DNA of 64,000 nt, taken from assembly GCA_009733575.1 (NCBI GenBank), contig ML769444.1, positions 209,048 through 273,047 of the forward strand, in the 5' to 3' direction. Source of the DNA: Gymnopus androsaceus JB14. Its lineage: Eukaryota; Basidiomycota; Agaricomycetes; Agaricales; Omphalotaceae. Below are positions 1-12,400 of this stretch, one piece after another. The notes under the pieces were generated by a model. The model ran no database searches and was not told the origin of the DNA. It saw nothing but the letters and a program-made list of their open reading frames with translations. How positions within the stretch are numbered: position 1 is the stretch's first letter; each line of letters opens with the position of its first letter. The position numbers and the translations under genes were made by a program.

Positions 1-971
1 GAAGCAGAAGCCATCGAGGCCAATGAATTGCTGCTAGACGTCCTGCGTCGAGGGAATGGAAGGAAAAGTTCGGGGTGATCACGTTCGATACCCTCTGCAT
101 CGAATCGACGAGAATGTCTTAGTTGATTATCCACATAGCTGCGATGCAAAATTTCAGTTCATGGGTTCATGCTTTTAGGAAAATACGCACACTACAAGAC
201 CACGCTTCTGCGCTGGTCGGGGCTTGAGCATAAGATATCAGCGCAAGCTGTCGAGTAAGCTTTATCAGCCTGTTATCCCGGGCCTTGGTTATGATGAGAA
301 TGTTTTGCATGTTGGACCGAATACGGGCTCGACCTAGGGGAGAGATATAAGCAGCGATAAGTGAATCCAAAAGTTGACAACGAACCAAGCTGCTTGCTCA
401 TCTCCCTGACACCGACAGCGGTTTCGGCCAACTGCTTGGTCAGATTACCGCCAAACTCACCCTCATCATCATCCAGGTGGGACATGAGGGAGCTTGAAGA
501 CAAGCTAGAAGCTGAGGTCGGAGAAGAATCGTGCAGCGATTTGGATACTCCAACGTCGGTTGGGCCATCGTTGTATATACCATTCGATTGCCTATTACGA
601 AGCCAATCTGTGAGAGAAGCGCCCTTGTCAAGTTGGGAATGGACAAAGCAGGGCGAATCGAGAGGGCGCTGATGATGGCCATTAGTTGAAGCCATTGCAG
701 AAGAAGAAGGTGTGGGAGCTATTGAGGACGTTGGAGTTGCGGTTTGGTCCCGGGTACTGGCAATACCGTTCTGAGGCTTTCTAGATTGTACTGGGGAGGT
801 TTCCTCAACAACAATATCAGGATTCCATCCTGATTGCTCAAGTTGCAGCGACGACGGACGGCTGCTTTTTCGAGAGAGCGATGGACGGATAGATGAATCC
901 TGAATAAATGAAGAGAAGCCCGGGGTAGTAGGAGGAGTCGAGAATGTCTCTGTATCGGGAGAGCGGGACAT
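1..971 (-). CDS. NAD kinase, N-terminal part (gene runs off the left edge)
   Basis: NAD(H) kinase of the Utr1/Pos5/Yef1 family, which phosphorylates NAD to make NADP. Three exons are visible: 386-971, 192-333 (approximate) and 1-138. The introns at 334-385 and 139-190 are both 52 nt and GT-AG. Residues 1-190 are a Ser/Pro/Thr-rich leader typical of fungal NAD kinases. The conserved start of the kinase region follows (GVREMSKQLGRARIRSN, then NILIITKARDNRLIKLTRQL), and after intron 2 comes YVDNQLRHSRRFDAEGIERD. The catalytic GGDG region lies outside the window. One odd point: near 238 a single extra base separates LTRQLAL from YLMLKPR, breaking the frame in a conserved stretch. The start at 971 is the first ATG before the leader. 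The family call is firm; which yeast paralogue it matches cannot be said. Confidence 0.87.
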
Positions 972-1170
972 GGTTGAGGACTAGGCCAGGAAAATCAAGT
1001 CTAGATTGTGTTTGTTGGGAAAGAATCTGAGCCTGGCAGTTTTATGACCGTCCAGTCGTCTGGGATACCAACTTTTTTCAGCTCAATCAAAAATCACAAA
1101 CGTGTATCTGTTCTCGCTAATATATAACTTATTAAGTACAGACTAAAGGGGAACGGAGGACAACGGCGTC

Positions 1171-2507
1171 TTAGAAAAATACAGTATCTCTCAAGACAAA
1201 TCTCTCCAATCTCCTGTAATCAGCTCTGTCCTTTGCTATAGACCACAACCACATATCTAGCTTGGGAAGCTCGATATCCTTCAACCAGCAAGGTTCGTTC
1301 AATTCATGAGCCTTCTCGACGATCATTTCACAGGCATCCACGGCAGCCGCTCGCAACACGCATGCCTGATCCGTTGTGAGAATTGGCCCTTCCGTTGGCG
1401 GTGATCCATGCATTTGTAGCCCTGGATATGGCTCTGCCAGAAGGGGCGTCAACTTGTCTGGAGAGTTGGCATCCGGAAAGATCGACTGGAGAGATGGAGG
1501 CAGTTCGATGACCCCAAGATGGATGAGTAGCGACGGAAGCACATTGTCTGTAAAGACAGGGATCCGAGAAGTGGCAGGGATTGGAAACGGGGACGAGGAG
1601 GTTCCAAATCTGATTGTAATTGCATGGACAAGGAATAATGCTTTCTTGAAGAGGTAAACCGCTATGAAACACCGTCAATTAGTTTCAACTACCAGCATCA
1701 AGGATGTGATTATTCACGTCGTCCATCAACTGTATAGCAATCTTGAAAGGCAGGGATAAACCGGATGAGCTAGAGAAACAAGTTGTTCAGAACCATCAAG
1801 AGCTTAAGTAGATTGGAACCAGGACTAACCCGGTCGAGAACAACTTCCACAGCATTGGTTTTTCCGGCACCCTCCTTCAATGCTTCAACCACAAATGCAC
1901 CAAGGCTAGGATATCCAGCCTTTTCAAGAAGCTCTCCTGTCGTGATAAGCACACCAGAAATAAGCTTCACAAGCTCATATAGCGGTCCTCCGAGCTCTCC
2001 TACAGTTACGCCTGGAATATTCTCATGAGGTTTCTCAATGTAAACATTGACTCTCATCAGCTCTGCGATTTTGGACTCGCTCAATCGCTGCATTCCTTTT
2101 GCAGAAAGAAGATCATCTTCGGTGGATCCAATATACATGGAGAAGATGAGCAGCCGAATGTTATCCCAAGCTCCTCGGCCGGTTTCGACGTGTAGAGGAA
2201 CTCGATAACCGGAGCCAAAGTTGAGCAATGAGAGAATGGAGATGACATTGAGCTCGTCAAGAGGCGAAGAAAATTTGAGCGGCAGAGCAAGACCATGTTG
2301 GGCAGAGACCCGTTCGAACGAAGTAAGAAAAGCAGGAGATTTCAGCAGCCGTTCAATTGATTCAGGAGAAATCTAAACTTGATGATCAATAGGAAGCCAC
2401 AATAGGGGAAAAATACTGACTGTAATGTTGGCATGTTCTCGAATAGATCGAGAAGAAGATCGAATGGCTGATAACAGTGAACTTGGTTCCGGGAAGAGAG
2501 GTGCCAT
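1171..2507 (-). CDS. Queuosine 5'-phosphate N-glycosylase / queuosine salvage protein (DUF2419)
   Basis: Member of the Q-salvage family (DUF2419; human QNG1/C9orf64), which releases queuine from queuosine 5'-phosphate so that it can be reinserted into tRNA. Four exons join cleanly in frame: 2421-2507, 1830-2372, 1718-1769 and 1171-1661, with introns of 48, 60 and 56 nt, giving 390 residues, the usual family length. Family blocks visible are LNFGSGYRVPLHVETGRGAW, ENIPGVTVGELGGPLYELVK, FKKALFLVHAITIRFG, DNVLPSLLIHLGVI, and a C-terminal acidic/aromatic block (LPKLDMWLWSIAKDRADYR). The start ATG at 2507 opens a short leader with no competing upstream ATG. It is transcribed away from the AIM41-like gene and shares a 213-bp gap with it. 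Fungi do not make queuine, so the role is inferred to be salvage. Confidence 0.9.
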
Positions 2508-2720
2508 TGTAAGCGCGCGATGTCGTTCAGCGCCACTATTAGCGCCCATCATTCGACTTTTTCACGATCCGCCTCCGCGATCGAATCTCGAAACAGCTAC
2601 TTACTCTCAGTAAGTTACCCACATGCGCGTTGTGTTTTCCCGGTCTGGGTGGGCAAACGTTAAGGGTTACATAAATATTTTCTAACCTATACATTTTTTC
2701 CTTTGCTCATATAGAGTGTC
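2508..2720. promoter_or_regulatory. Divergent intergenic region between the queuosine-salvage and AIM41-like genes
   Basis: 213 bp lie between two divergent start codons, so both promoters must sit here. A donor-like GTAAGT at about 2610 and an acceptor-like TATAG just before 2721 suggest that the AIM41-like transcript has a 5'UTR intron. No protein-coding signal was seen in it. Confidence 0.4.
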
Positions 2721-3392
2721 ATGTTGGTGCTCAGAGCAAGGCGCATTTTGCCTCTATTTCAGAGGTCATACAACTCGGAAGCTACTCCAGAACTTCGCGA
2801 TGTCCTCCAGTCGCGAGTGAAAGATGCAATTCGCGTGAGTGTCGCGCGCAAATTATGTTCAAACCAACTCATTTCCTACCAGGCCAAGAATACATCTGCT
2901 TCCACAACTCTTCGCGTTCGTTGCCTATTATTCGAGAAACGAAAATATTTTGACAGTCCACCAGTCTATTCTTTCAGAAATTAATGCAGCCGACAAAGTG
3001 GCAGACAGCAAAATTTCGTCTTCGAATATCATAAGCATTATTCGCAAAGCCTCTACACGTAGGGTGCGTGCAGTTTACTTGTTCTCCTGGCTGAATCTCA
3101 CTGTTCAAGATAGCATGACGCCGCGGCGCAATACACGCAGGCAAATCGCTCTGAACTCGCAGAGAAGGAGCTCATGGAAGCCTCTCTTCTTGATGAATTT
3201 CTCCCTTCCCTAATGAGCAGTACTGAGATTGACGGGATCATTCAAGACATTCTTGCTTCATTGGCGCTGTCACCAGCAGACTCTCGAAAGGCAACGGGAA
3301 AGATATTCAAGGCCTTCTACGCCAAAGTAGACCGATCGAGTGTTGATCCAGATCTCGTCAAAGCTCGAGTAAACCATGCTCTTAATTCATAG
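2721..3392 (+). CDS. AIM41/YqeY-like mitochondrial protein (GatB/YqeY domain)
   Basis: Fungal AIM41-type protein with a GatB/YqeY domain. This fold is related to the C-terminal tRNA-binding part of the amidotransferase subunit GatB; its exact role is unsettled. Four exons (2721-2834, 2883-2915, 2965-3063, 3114-3392) separated by 48-50 nt introns give 174 residues, normal for the family. The first 20 residues (MLVLRARRILPLFQRSYNSE) are Arg-rich without acidic residues until the end, which fits a mitochondrial targeting peptide. Domain blocks are LRDVLQSRVKDAIRAKN, TTLRSILSEINAADK, LMEASLLDEFLPSLMSSTEI and GKIFKAFYAKVD. The short second exon (11 codons) is easily missed. The gene ends 38 bp from the HRD1 stop codon on the other strand, so the two mRNAs very likely overlap at their 3' ends. 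Confidence 0.85.
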
Positions 3393-3430
3393 TTAATGTA
3401 ATAGTTACTTCATCGTACGGCCGCGGGTAT

Positions 3431-5878
3431 CTACTCCATAACTGTCTCGATAGGTGTTGGATCTAGTGGTGCACGATCCGCAGCTTTCGCCGGTTCGACT
3501 TCAGATTGAGCGCCACTGGATGTTTCTACAGGAGGTAAAGCGCTTCGCATCCGCATCAAGTCGTCAATACAGCGGTACACCGCATTAGACACTCCTTCCA
3601 AGACCTTTAAGCGCTGATCTATAGCTTCCCGAGTGGTTTGATCCATTAGCACTAGTTGTTCATCTGTTAATGGTGCAAGAGATGAGGTAGGAACCCGTGA
3701 ATCGGTGCCACTAAGATGCCTTTCCACTTGAGGTGTATCGAAACGCTGGTCCTGACCTCCTGAGGGAGAGCTCTGCAAATCATATTCAAATAATGGAATA
3801 AGTGCAGGAGCCAAGTGCTGAGAATGCGAAGGTCGAGGGAATGAATCGGGCGGATTGGTGGAATCGCTGCTGCCATTCATACGGCGAGCAGCAGCACGAG
3901 CAGCAGCCTCCCGAGGGCTTATGTTCAAGTCTGAAGAAGAAGGTTCAGGTTGCTCGGTAGATGTGGTCGCCTGTCCCCCGACCTCTTGATCAGGCTGGTT
4001 CTCTCTGTGAGCATCCTGAGGCCATGGATGCCAGGCATCGCCAGGGCCCTCGAAACCACGGAACTGAGGAGCAGGTTGGAGGGTCATAGGTTGTATTAGT
4101 TCGGGCTGTTGCTGCTGCTGGCCACCTAGCACTTGATATTGGATGTTATACTGGATAAGCACTCCACCTGGCTGGGCAGCAGCATTGACGAGATTCGGAA
4201 GTTGCCCTAAGGGCCTAGCCGGCTGTGCCTGCGCAGGCGGAGCCCCGAAAAGAAATCTATTCATGAGGCCAAGCACATTATTCGCAGCACCGGCAGGACC
4301 ATGTAGATTTTGGGCGCCTGGTCCTGCAGGGACGTTCTGGGGTTGGCCAGGACCTCCCTGCTCAGGTGCAGGAGCCACGGGATCATTGCGGCCAGCGGCT
4401 CCTTGACGCTGTATAGGATCATTTTCCAAAACCGTTCGACGACTGTGTGAGAAGGAAAAGGGGGGTGTGGATTAGAGAGAAAATCAGAAAAGCACTTTAC
4501 AGAATACTTACCATGTGGGGCAGCTCTGCTGCCGTTCCAACCATGAGCGGAGACAATAGAAATGGAAGACGTGTCCACAGGGAAGCTTCTTAGGAGTCAT
4601 GTTTGGTCCCTCAACGATAGGCGTGCCAGGTCTCTGGAGCGACATTTCCTCACGACATATTATACAAGTGCGATCAGACATGGCAGCCATTTCTTCCTCT
4701 GTGGCGTTTGGGTATCTCTGGTCCATGTTCCGGGTAGCAGTCTGATACCTCTGCAGTGCCCGAAGACGCGTAATGAATGACCGAGCAGTAATGTAGACAT
4801 CCCGGACAATGTTGAGAGGAAGCCCATAGAACATGATGATGATGGTGAAGAATATCAGGTAGGTTGTAAGCTTCAAGAAGTCTATGAGAGGGTAAGACAC
4901 GGTGAACGGAAAACTTGAGAAAATATACCATACCGGTGGCGAGCTCGATATAAAAAACCCACATACTCTTGTTTTCCCATGGAGGTGCAGTTTCCCCTCC
5001 TCGTTGGCCTGCTCGGCGAAAATCATATGCAGAAAGCAGGTACTTTGAAATAGTGTTTGTCACAGTAGCCATCAAGATGCCATACTATAAAACGATGAGC
5101 TTCGGTAGACGCCCCAGAATTTGAGAATACCTCGCTTGCAAACAAAACCATTCCTCCAACCCCATGCGCAAGTGTGTTTTCCACGGCCACCAGGAACATA
5201 AGTAGGTCGGTGGTCCAAAGAATAGTGAATAAAACCGACATCCTGACGTGGAATAATAAGGGAGGTCCGGGATATGGTCGTTGATCCATCTAGAGTACAC
5301 AAGATAAGTCGCGGCTGAGGGCGAGGGCTTGCAATTGACATACCCATTCAACCCGATCATTTGCGAGCCAATGGAAAGACTTGACAAAAAGAAGAAACCC
5401 GAACATGAGAGCAAATGGAATGTCAAATTCATCACGAAAGATGGTGAATGCAAGCAGGGATTCTGTGATGAAGAACCATAAGCGCTCGTAGAGTCTCTGC
5501 TTCTTCGGTAAGTAAAAAGGAAATCAGGAAAGAAAGCTTCCGCACCTCGATTTCATTTGGTCGAAGTGATCCAAAGAATATTCTCTGAACAATATGACCT
5601 CCAATTAACGCGAGTAGAAAAGAAAAGTTGGCTAAAACCTATGTTCGTATTAGAGATAAATCTTTTGAATTTTCAATGGAAATGCCTACGAGGATACTGC
5701 GACTACTTTTCGAGAGATAGACGGTCACTGAGTAGAAGTTACTGTGGTTCTTGAGAGCATTGCCGATGGTAGCGAGGACAGCAAAGGTAGAAAGAAAAAC
5801 ATAGACTAATATTCTGTGAGATGTAACGGACGCTAGGATCGCCTGTGAGGAACGACGAACTAGCTGTTCAAATGGCAT
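3431..5878 (-). CDS. HRD1: HRD1-type ERAD E3 ubiquitin ligase, multi-pass membrane RING-H2 protein
   Basis: Synoviolin/Hrd1, the ER membrane ubiquitin ligase that retrotranslocates and ubiquitinates misfolded proteins. Seven exons (5690-5878, 5546-5638, 5344-5496, 5131-5289, 4934-5084, 4512-4881, 3431-4442) join in frame to 708 residues. Residues 1 to about 290 hold several hydrophobic membrane segments with Hrd1 landmarks such as SNFYSVTVYLSKSSRS, the segment from RIFFGSLRPNEIERLYERLW, and FRDEFDIPFALMFG. A RING-H2 domain at roughly 317-371 runs from CIICREEM through LPCGHVFHFYCLRSWLERQQ to CPTC, with all eight C/H ligands present. The last exon is a Pro/Gln/Ala-rich cytosolic tail ending in a coiled-coil-like stretch (REAIDQRLKVLEGVSNAVYR). 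The 69-nt last intron splits the final RING cysteine codon. An in-frame ATG at 5917 could extend the N-terminus by 13 residues; I prefer 5878 by comparison with the family. Confidence 0.93.
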
Positions 5879-6181
5879 CGTGGTGGTAAGAACTAGTGAC
5901 ACGTATTTAGCGCTCAATCAGAGCCGGCGCTAATATTTTTTGATTAGCGCTAGGCCTATCCTTTGTTAAGATCCTTCCTTCGTAAGATCCTTTGCCACCG
6001 TTTTCAGCCAACTGCGCAAATACGTAGTCAAGTGGCAAGGCACGGTCCGGGGCAGGTAATAAATTTTTTTTGTTCGGAGTACACACATATGTAACGTTAA
6101 ACGCGCGCTAATGAACCAAAATATAATCGATGTCTTTCACAGCTATGCCTGTCGCCACTTTCCCGCTAGGTTTCTTTTTCT
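5879..6181. promoter_or_regulatory. Divergent intergenic region between HRD1 and the amidohydrolase gene
   Basis: About 300 bp between divergent genes, AT-rich around 5930-6070, with an inverted GCGCTAA/TTAGCGC pair near 5910-5955 (at 5910 and 5929, again at 5944). No ORF signal. It presumably holds both core promoters; no specific factor site can be named. Confidence 0.35.
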
Positions 6182-8927
6182 ATGACCGGTCTCAGTCGCT
6201 CTACAACCACAACCAAGGAGGCCAAACCACCGCTACCGAATGATACAGATTCCAAGAGCTCTTTCTTAACTCGCTCTAGTATTTTTGTGGCGGCGCTGGG
6301 CGTTGCTGCCTTCTTCATTCTTAGAGGACTTCTTGACAATAATGCCGCTTACGCGCTCTGCTCTCCGGACGGTTTCGCAAACATATACACTGTTGATAGT
6401 ACCAACTCTCGTGTCCAGTGTATCGTGATACACAACGCTCTAATTGCCTATGCAGGAACTCTTGGTGAGTGCATGATATTTCGACACGTTCACGACGTTA
6501 CCTATAGGTATTTTGCAGAGCATGTTCAACGTCAATGGCAAAATAACGCTGTGCCCGCACTGTATCTATTCAGCAAGCTCCGCGCCCCTCTGGCAGTGCG
6601 TTATATCAAACCCGGTGCTATTGTAGTTCCTGGCCTTAGCGGTCAGTGTGTGCCATGGTGCAAAAATTTGAGGATACTGAATATTTGCAGATTCTCATGC
6701 TCACATTCTTGAATATGGCTCCACTCTCCAGTTGCCTTTAGAAGGAACGAAGACTATCAATGGTTTGCTCCCTATTTTCTTTCTGGCCTTCTAAATTTCA
6801 TAACGTATTACAAAAATCAGAGACTGTGGCGCGAGTTCGAAACTATATTCTGTCCAATGCAGATATACGTTCGGACAAGTCTAAATTTGTGCTCGGGGGA
6901 GGCTGGGACCATACATCATGGCCTAATGGAGCTTGGCCTACAGCTGTCTGTCTATTCCCTTCGATTCACCACCATCGCGATCTTAATGGTCCATCTTATT
7001 GCAGGCAGATCTTGATTCTGATCCTGTTATTCATGGTCGTCCCGTTGTTCTACAGAGCAAGGACTGTCATGCACTGTGGGTATCTCAGCGCGCCCTTGAT
7101 TCCAGTTTGCCTTTCCCTGAAGAGGTCGATGGCGGCCTCATAATACGCGATGATTCAGGGAAACCTACTGGTATGTATGATTCAAAATTTTGTTTTTAGA
7201 GCAACACCCAACTTCACGCGAATTAGGAATGCTTTTGGATAATGCTCAAGAGCTAGTCAACCAGCCTAAGCTCCTTGAAGACGATCTTCTGAAGCGCTTC
7301 AATTCCGCAATCCAGGCAGCGGTCAGATACGGTTTAACATCGATACACGATGCTGGGCTTGATCCTGTTTCTCTAAATCTTTTCAAAAAGTTGGTGATTC
7401 CATATCGTAATCCTATTCCTCGGATTAACGGTCTCAATTAGAGAAGCTGGTCGCAGAACACTTCCGGTAAGTTTCACAGATGCATTCTCAAGCAATACAT
7501 TCATTCGGGGGTTTCCATAGATCCGCATCTATGGAATGTCATATTTTGATGAAAACGGAGAATACTGGGGCAATACCACCAAGCCTATCATTGCCAGTGG
7601 GCATGAAAGGTTAACCGCAAGGAGTGTTAAGATTTTTGCAGATGGTGAGCGCTTGAGCTTCATATCGTGCCACGTCGCCTACTACTTTAATTTCTTGGAC
7701 AGGTGCTCTTCGGACAGGCGGTGCTGCAGTAAAGCTCTTCGTTATCTGTTGTGCTATCCTTTTCATCTGATTCTGTCACCTCTACAGCTATACGAGCCTT
7801 ATGCGGATAATCCTCAAACAAGTGGCTTTATGCGACTCGACAAGGAAGTCCTCTTTCAATATATCCCTCTATTCTTGAGGGACGGATGGCAAGTTAACAT
7901 ACATTCTATAGGTAAGATCCTTGACATTCGAACGAACGTGAAATTGAACAGGCTCATTCTAACGTTAATCAAGGTGACAGAGCAAATGGTTCGTTTTCAA
8001 GTCTTGATCAGCGCTCGGATCTCAAGTCAACAAGAACTAACATTAAGCTTTACCGTATGTCTTTAGGAATAGTACTGGACGCTTTTCAAGCTTCTCTTAG
8101 TGGTGTCAATGTAACCGCACTCCGGCCACGGTTGGAACACGCTCAAATAATGACGAAATCGGATATGCTTAGGCTAGGGAAACTCGGCGGTAAGGATTCG
8201 TTCGTGTATGAATATTCATCTCTGAAGCTCTTCTTGGATAGTCATTGCAAGCATTCAGCCTACCCATGCGTGAGTCCAAAGCTGTATGCATATTGCTGCC
8301 TTCGTGTCTTGAGAAGTATATCCCAGTATCAGTGACATGCTATTTGCCGAGGATCGCTTGGTTTGTTACCATCCACGCCTGACTGCTTCCGACGTATGAT
8401 TGAGCATCAGTTCTTTTACAGGGACCGGAACGAGTAAAGAATCTTTATGCTTTCCGGACCTTGATTGAAAGTGGTGCAAGAATCACCTTGGGCTCAGATT
8501 CTCCAGTGGAAGACCTGAACCCTTTGGCTGGGTTCTATGCTGCTATTTCTCGTCTCACACCTGGCGGAGATTCCCCTCATGGTCCTGATGGCTGGTGTGT
8601 ACTTTACCTCTCATAGAGGGACTTTGTCGAATATCAGGGTTCATCTAGGTTCCCCGAGCAACGATTGACGCGGGAGGAAGCTTTAAGAGGTATGGCACTC
8701 TTGATGATGTTTTCTTTCCGCCTAATAGTGCTTTTTTTCTAGGAATGACAATCGACCCAGCCTATGCCTCTTTTACCGAGTCAATCTTAGGTTCCCTTGA
8801 GGTCGGGAAACGAGCGGATTATGTCGTTCTTTCGCAGAACATTATGACTATCCCCCTGAACGAGATTCTTTCCACGCAAGTGTTGGCAACCGCGGTCGAT
8901 GGTGACCTTGTTTATGGAACAATTTAA
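6182..8927 (+). CDS. Membrane-anchored amidohydrolase, YtcJ/Amidohydro_3 family
   Basis: Metal-dependent amidohydrolase of the YtcJ-like (Amidohydro_3) group common in basidiomycetes; substrate unknown. A single hydrophobic segment at about residues 30-47 (SIFVAALGVAAFFILRGLL) looks like a signal anchor, placing the enzyme in the secretory pathway. At least ten short introns are needed. Landmarks in order are SRVQCIVIHNALIAYAG, GAIVVPGLSDSHAHILEYG (the HxH metal pair, made across an intron ending at about 6690), GGGWDHTSWPNGAWPTA, QSKDCHALWVSQRAL, YGLTSIHDAGLDP, SVKIFADG, WQVNIHSIGDRAN, RLEHAQIM, IASIQPTHASDM, RITLGSDSPVEDLNPLAGFY and a C-terminal LEVGKRADYVVLS block. These are the catalytic His/Asp positions expected for the family. 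Both termini are complete. It converges with RDH54 across 480 bp. Confidence 0.87.
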
Positions 8928-9055
8928 TCGGCGCCAAACGAGGGCTTCAACATGCCTTCTCAATCCCTCATCTGTATTCCAACAATACGGCTTGTACTCC
9001 ACCAAATTGGTTTTCTTGCTCTTTCTTAGTCCGTAATTATTTTCGACTGGTGGTT

Positions 9056-9303
9056 TTAGGGGGCGCGCTACTCAGAGAGAGTTTGCCGTCCCGTTTAACT
9101 CTCAATCGATACCCATTTTGTAGCGGTGATTCTAGGGGGTTCGCATCACTTTCTTATAGTCTTGTCGTATCCCGTTCAATTCTCGCCTTAACCGTTTTTT
9201 AATTATTTACCTCTACTTCATACTTTTGGCGGTTGGAGGGGGTGCGCTTCTTTTATGATAAAATTACTAGCGACGCATCCCGTTCAACCTTCAGCTGATA
9301 CCT
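9056..9303. repeat. Three diverged copies of a two-box repeat between convergent genes
   Basis: A GGGGG(C/T)(G/T)CGC box occurs near 9058, 9135 and 9238. Each is followed 30-40 bp later by a TCCCGTT(T/C)AA box (about 9089, 9168, 9277). The spacing differs between copies (77 and 103 bp), so this is an old, decayed tandem duplication in the 3' intergenic space. No coding signal in 8928-9410. Confidence 0.45.
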
Positions 9304-9410
9304 TGCTTCCTTCCCGATGCTTTTGGTATATATGTTTTTGAACCGTTCTCGATGGCCTTCAAGTTTGACATACGAATTCTAAAATCAACAAGTTCTACTT
9401 TGACATATTT

Positions 9411-12400
9411 TCAGCACATCTCCTCTTCTTCCTCCACCTCTGCAGTAGCTTCCGAGTCAACAGTAGCTATGGAACAGCTGCGCTCAAACAAAAAGGACAC
9501 AGTACCGCCAGGTACAGTACGCGCAGTAAGACCTTCAATCTCGGCAAGATTGTCAAGGTCAACGGCAGCAAGGATTTGGTCAGTCTTCGTTCCTGCAAGA
9601 TTCAGAGAATCTTTCTTTGGCTTGACATAGAGCATTTGACGAAGAAAATCATCTTTGATATCCTTGCCAGCGTCTGGTTTCAAGCAATTGATATGCTTCC
9701 ACTCGCCTAGCGATGCAAGGCTGGACCGCTTCTTATCAAGATACTGCAAGTTTATGATTAGCCAAAGATTAAATGTGTGTATTCGTAAGTTTTACCTCTT
9801 TGTCTGTCTTGTTCAATTCTCGTTGAGGCTTTACCTGTGATGCTGCGATAAAACCTTTCGGACTCTCTAGCTCATCGTCGTGAGTATCGTGATCCACTTG
9901 TTCTACTGAAAGATCCAATCCTTCATCATTTTCGCAGATGCACTCTAGTAGATCATGCGTGTTACTGGAGGTGTGCGGATGCACGCGGAATATATCACGC
10001 AACTGATTGCGTGTATTAATCCCTGTTATCATCGGGTAAACTGAGAAAACGTACATCTTTACGAGTGAATGAATCTGCTTTCGATTTGGATTTGCTATTG
10101 TCCTAGAGCAGCGTTTTAGAATAATACCAGCTAAGAGAAAGAAACGTTTTACTAACCGATCCCATTAAAGCTTATGAAGACAGTCGTCAGACATAAGGGA
10201 GCATATATCGCATAGACTAACTCACCGTTACTCAAACCAAGTTTGATGATCTGACGTTGATAGATTTTTTCTGCAAAATCAAAGCTCGAGATATACCGAC
10301 GTCAAGTAAGGATGTACTGACCGTCTATGGTACCCGCAGTTAGGAACCGGTAAATAAATACAGGTCGTTTTTGTCCATCGCTTGTTAATGTCAATACTCG
10401 GGAGCAATGCTTGTCTCTTTTAAACGCTCACCGATGACAACGAGCCATAGCTTGAAGATCGTGGCTACAACCGGGATTGAGTCAATACCATACACGCCAA
10501 GAATCGTGCTCGAGTCACCTTGGATTCCAGTCGGAGTCAATGAGGCATAAGCGAGAGGCTCCTACAGGAAAGTACTTGTTATTTTTTGTATGTCTCGGTT
10601 AGAAGACAGTGATCACCTATGAGATTAATCCCAGTACCCCCTGCCTTTGAGCTGAGGAGAAATACGACTATTGCCAGCCACGTTAGAGTTTATAGTGGCA
10701 AGTAAACCGAGATACAACTCACAGCTTGTTTTCTGATTAGTCTTGTTGAATGTGTTCACGTATTCTTGCCTTTTTGCCGCAGGCGTTTGTCTTGCATGTA
10801 CAGATGAGAATCGGCAAACTACGATGTTCAGGAAAAAGACAGACCCATCTAAGCGAAAGTAGCTATAATGCTTTTTCTTGCAGAAGCTTTCGATGATGTT
10901 GAGCGTGGATGTGTAATGAGATACAATAACGCATTTTTCCTCGCTTTCCTGAAACCATTTAAGTTTTATTAAGACGAAGGGAGAATATGGGATCAAGCGG
11001 GTTACCTGTTTTATCGCTGCCAGCAATTTCGATAAGGCAATCATTTTGCCTAGGTTTGGGGTCATCAGCGATGACGAAAAGGTATCGAAGAGACCACCAA
11101 CCACTCAAAGTCATATCCTCAATCTGGCTGTTTGCAGGCAATAGCTTGAGAGCCTCGTGGATATTACTTCGTTTCCCGTCAGCCTCATCTTTGCCCGCCA
11201 CTGCTTTCAACAGGATGGGACTGCTGCTGATCTTCGTAAGAGTAATCATCAATGCCAGAGATTCAGCCGTCGAGCTAGATTCCAAGAAGTCGTCAACCTT
11301 GTTTGGGTCAAGAACTTTGGCAAAGATCGAGAGTTGCAATGCAGTCGGCGTGATAAAGACAACATATTCGTCTGTTCAAGGGATCAATGACCATTCAAGT
11401 TGAAAATTGAGATACACTTACGCTTTGGAGGGAGATAGTTGCCTAATATAGTCGCTTCGCGACGCAGCACAAAGCTTTTTGCTACGTTTGTGAGCTTGAA
11501 AGGGATTATCAGAGAAACTCGGGAGCAGCGAATGTTCCTACGAACCTGCGCCGAGCGCTTTTCACCGAGCTCCAACTCCTTTGCCGTGCAGCCAGGTGCG
11601 CGACTTTTTAGAATTGGGGTCTCAAAGAGTCGACGGAATGCGGAATACTCGTCTTTTATGGATATTCAGGAGGATTATCAGAAAAAAGAAAGAAAAGGAA
11701 CTAACCTAGTAATCCCGGATTACAAAAGTCTACCTAAAGGAAAGGCAAGTTGAAAGCGAAAGTGGTTAGACGAAACAATAGCTTACCATGGAGTGGAATT
11801 CGCCCAGATCGTTTTGTATCGGAGTTCCGGAGAGAATGACTCGGCGTGGAGTACTAAGTTGCTTGAAGATGGTCGAGGTTTTGGCCTTCGCGGACTTGAG
11901 TCGATGTCCTGATAGAATAGCATGGACAGATAAGCGAGATCCCTGTTAGCTCCGCGATTAAACAGCTTATAAACTCTACAAACCTTCATCACAGACGATG
12001 AGGCCAACACTGTAGATAAGCGGGTTAAGATTCAGAGAGGACTCAAAGCTTGATTTGAGCAAGATCTGACCCGCAAGTTGCTATCTCCTTCCTGTAAATA
12101 TCTTGAGCATCAGTGAAGAGCTCGATGAATATCATGCAGCTATGCAGCGTACATGATGGTCCGTAACCTCTCATAACCAACTATTAGAACCTGTTGCCTT
12201 GACCTATGACAGTTATTAAAAAATGCGAACTATATTAAATGAGAATACACACGAGCTTGCGAAAGTTTTGGCTGCATTCGAATTTTTATCGCACACGCTC
12301 ACACCTACACGGTCACGGCCCAACCATTTGTGAAATTCGGCTTTCCAGTTCTGAGACCCCAGTGTTAGTCAGATGGAGGAAGAATTTGAGAGGAGAACTT

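Noticed and set aside
361..672. Plus-strand ORF inside the NAD kinase leader
   Set aside because: It lies entirely opposite a conserved coding exon; low-complexity Ser/Pro codons keep the antisense frame open.
4143..4406. Plus-strand Pro/Gly/Cys-rich ORF within HRD1
   Set aside because: Antisense shadow of the repetitive HRD1 tail, with no independent support.
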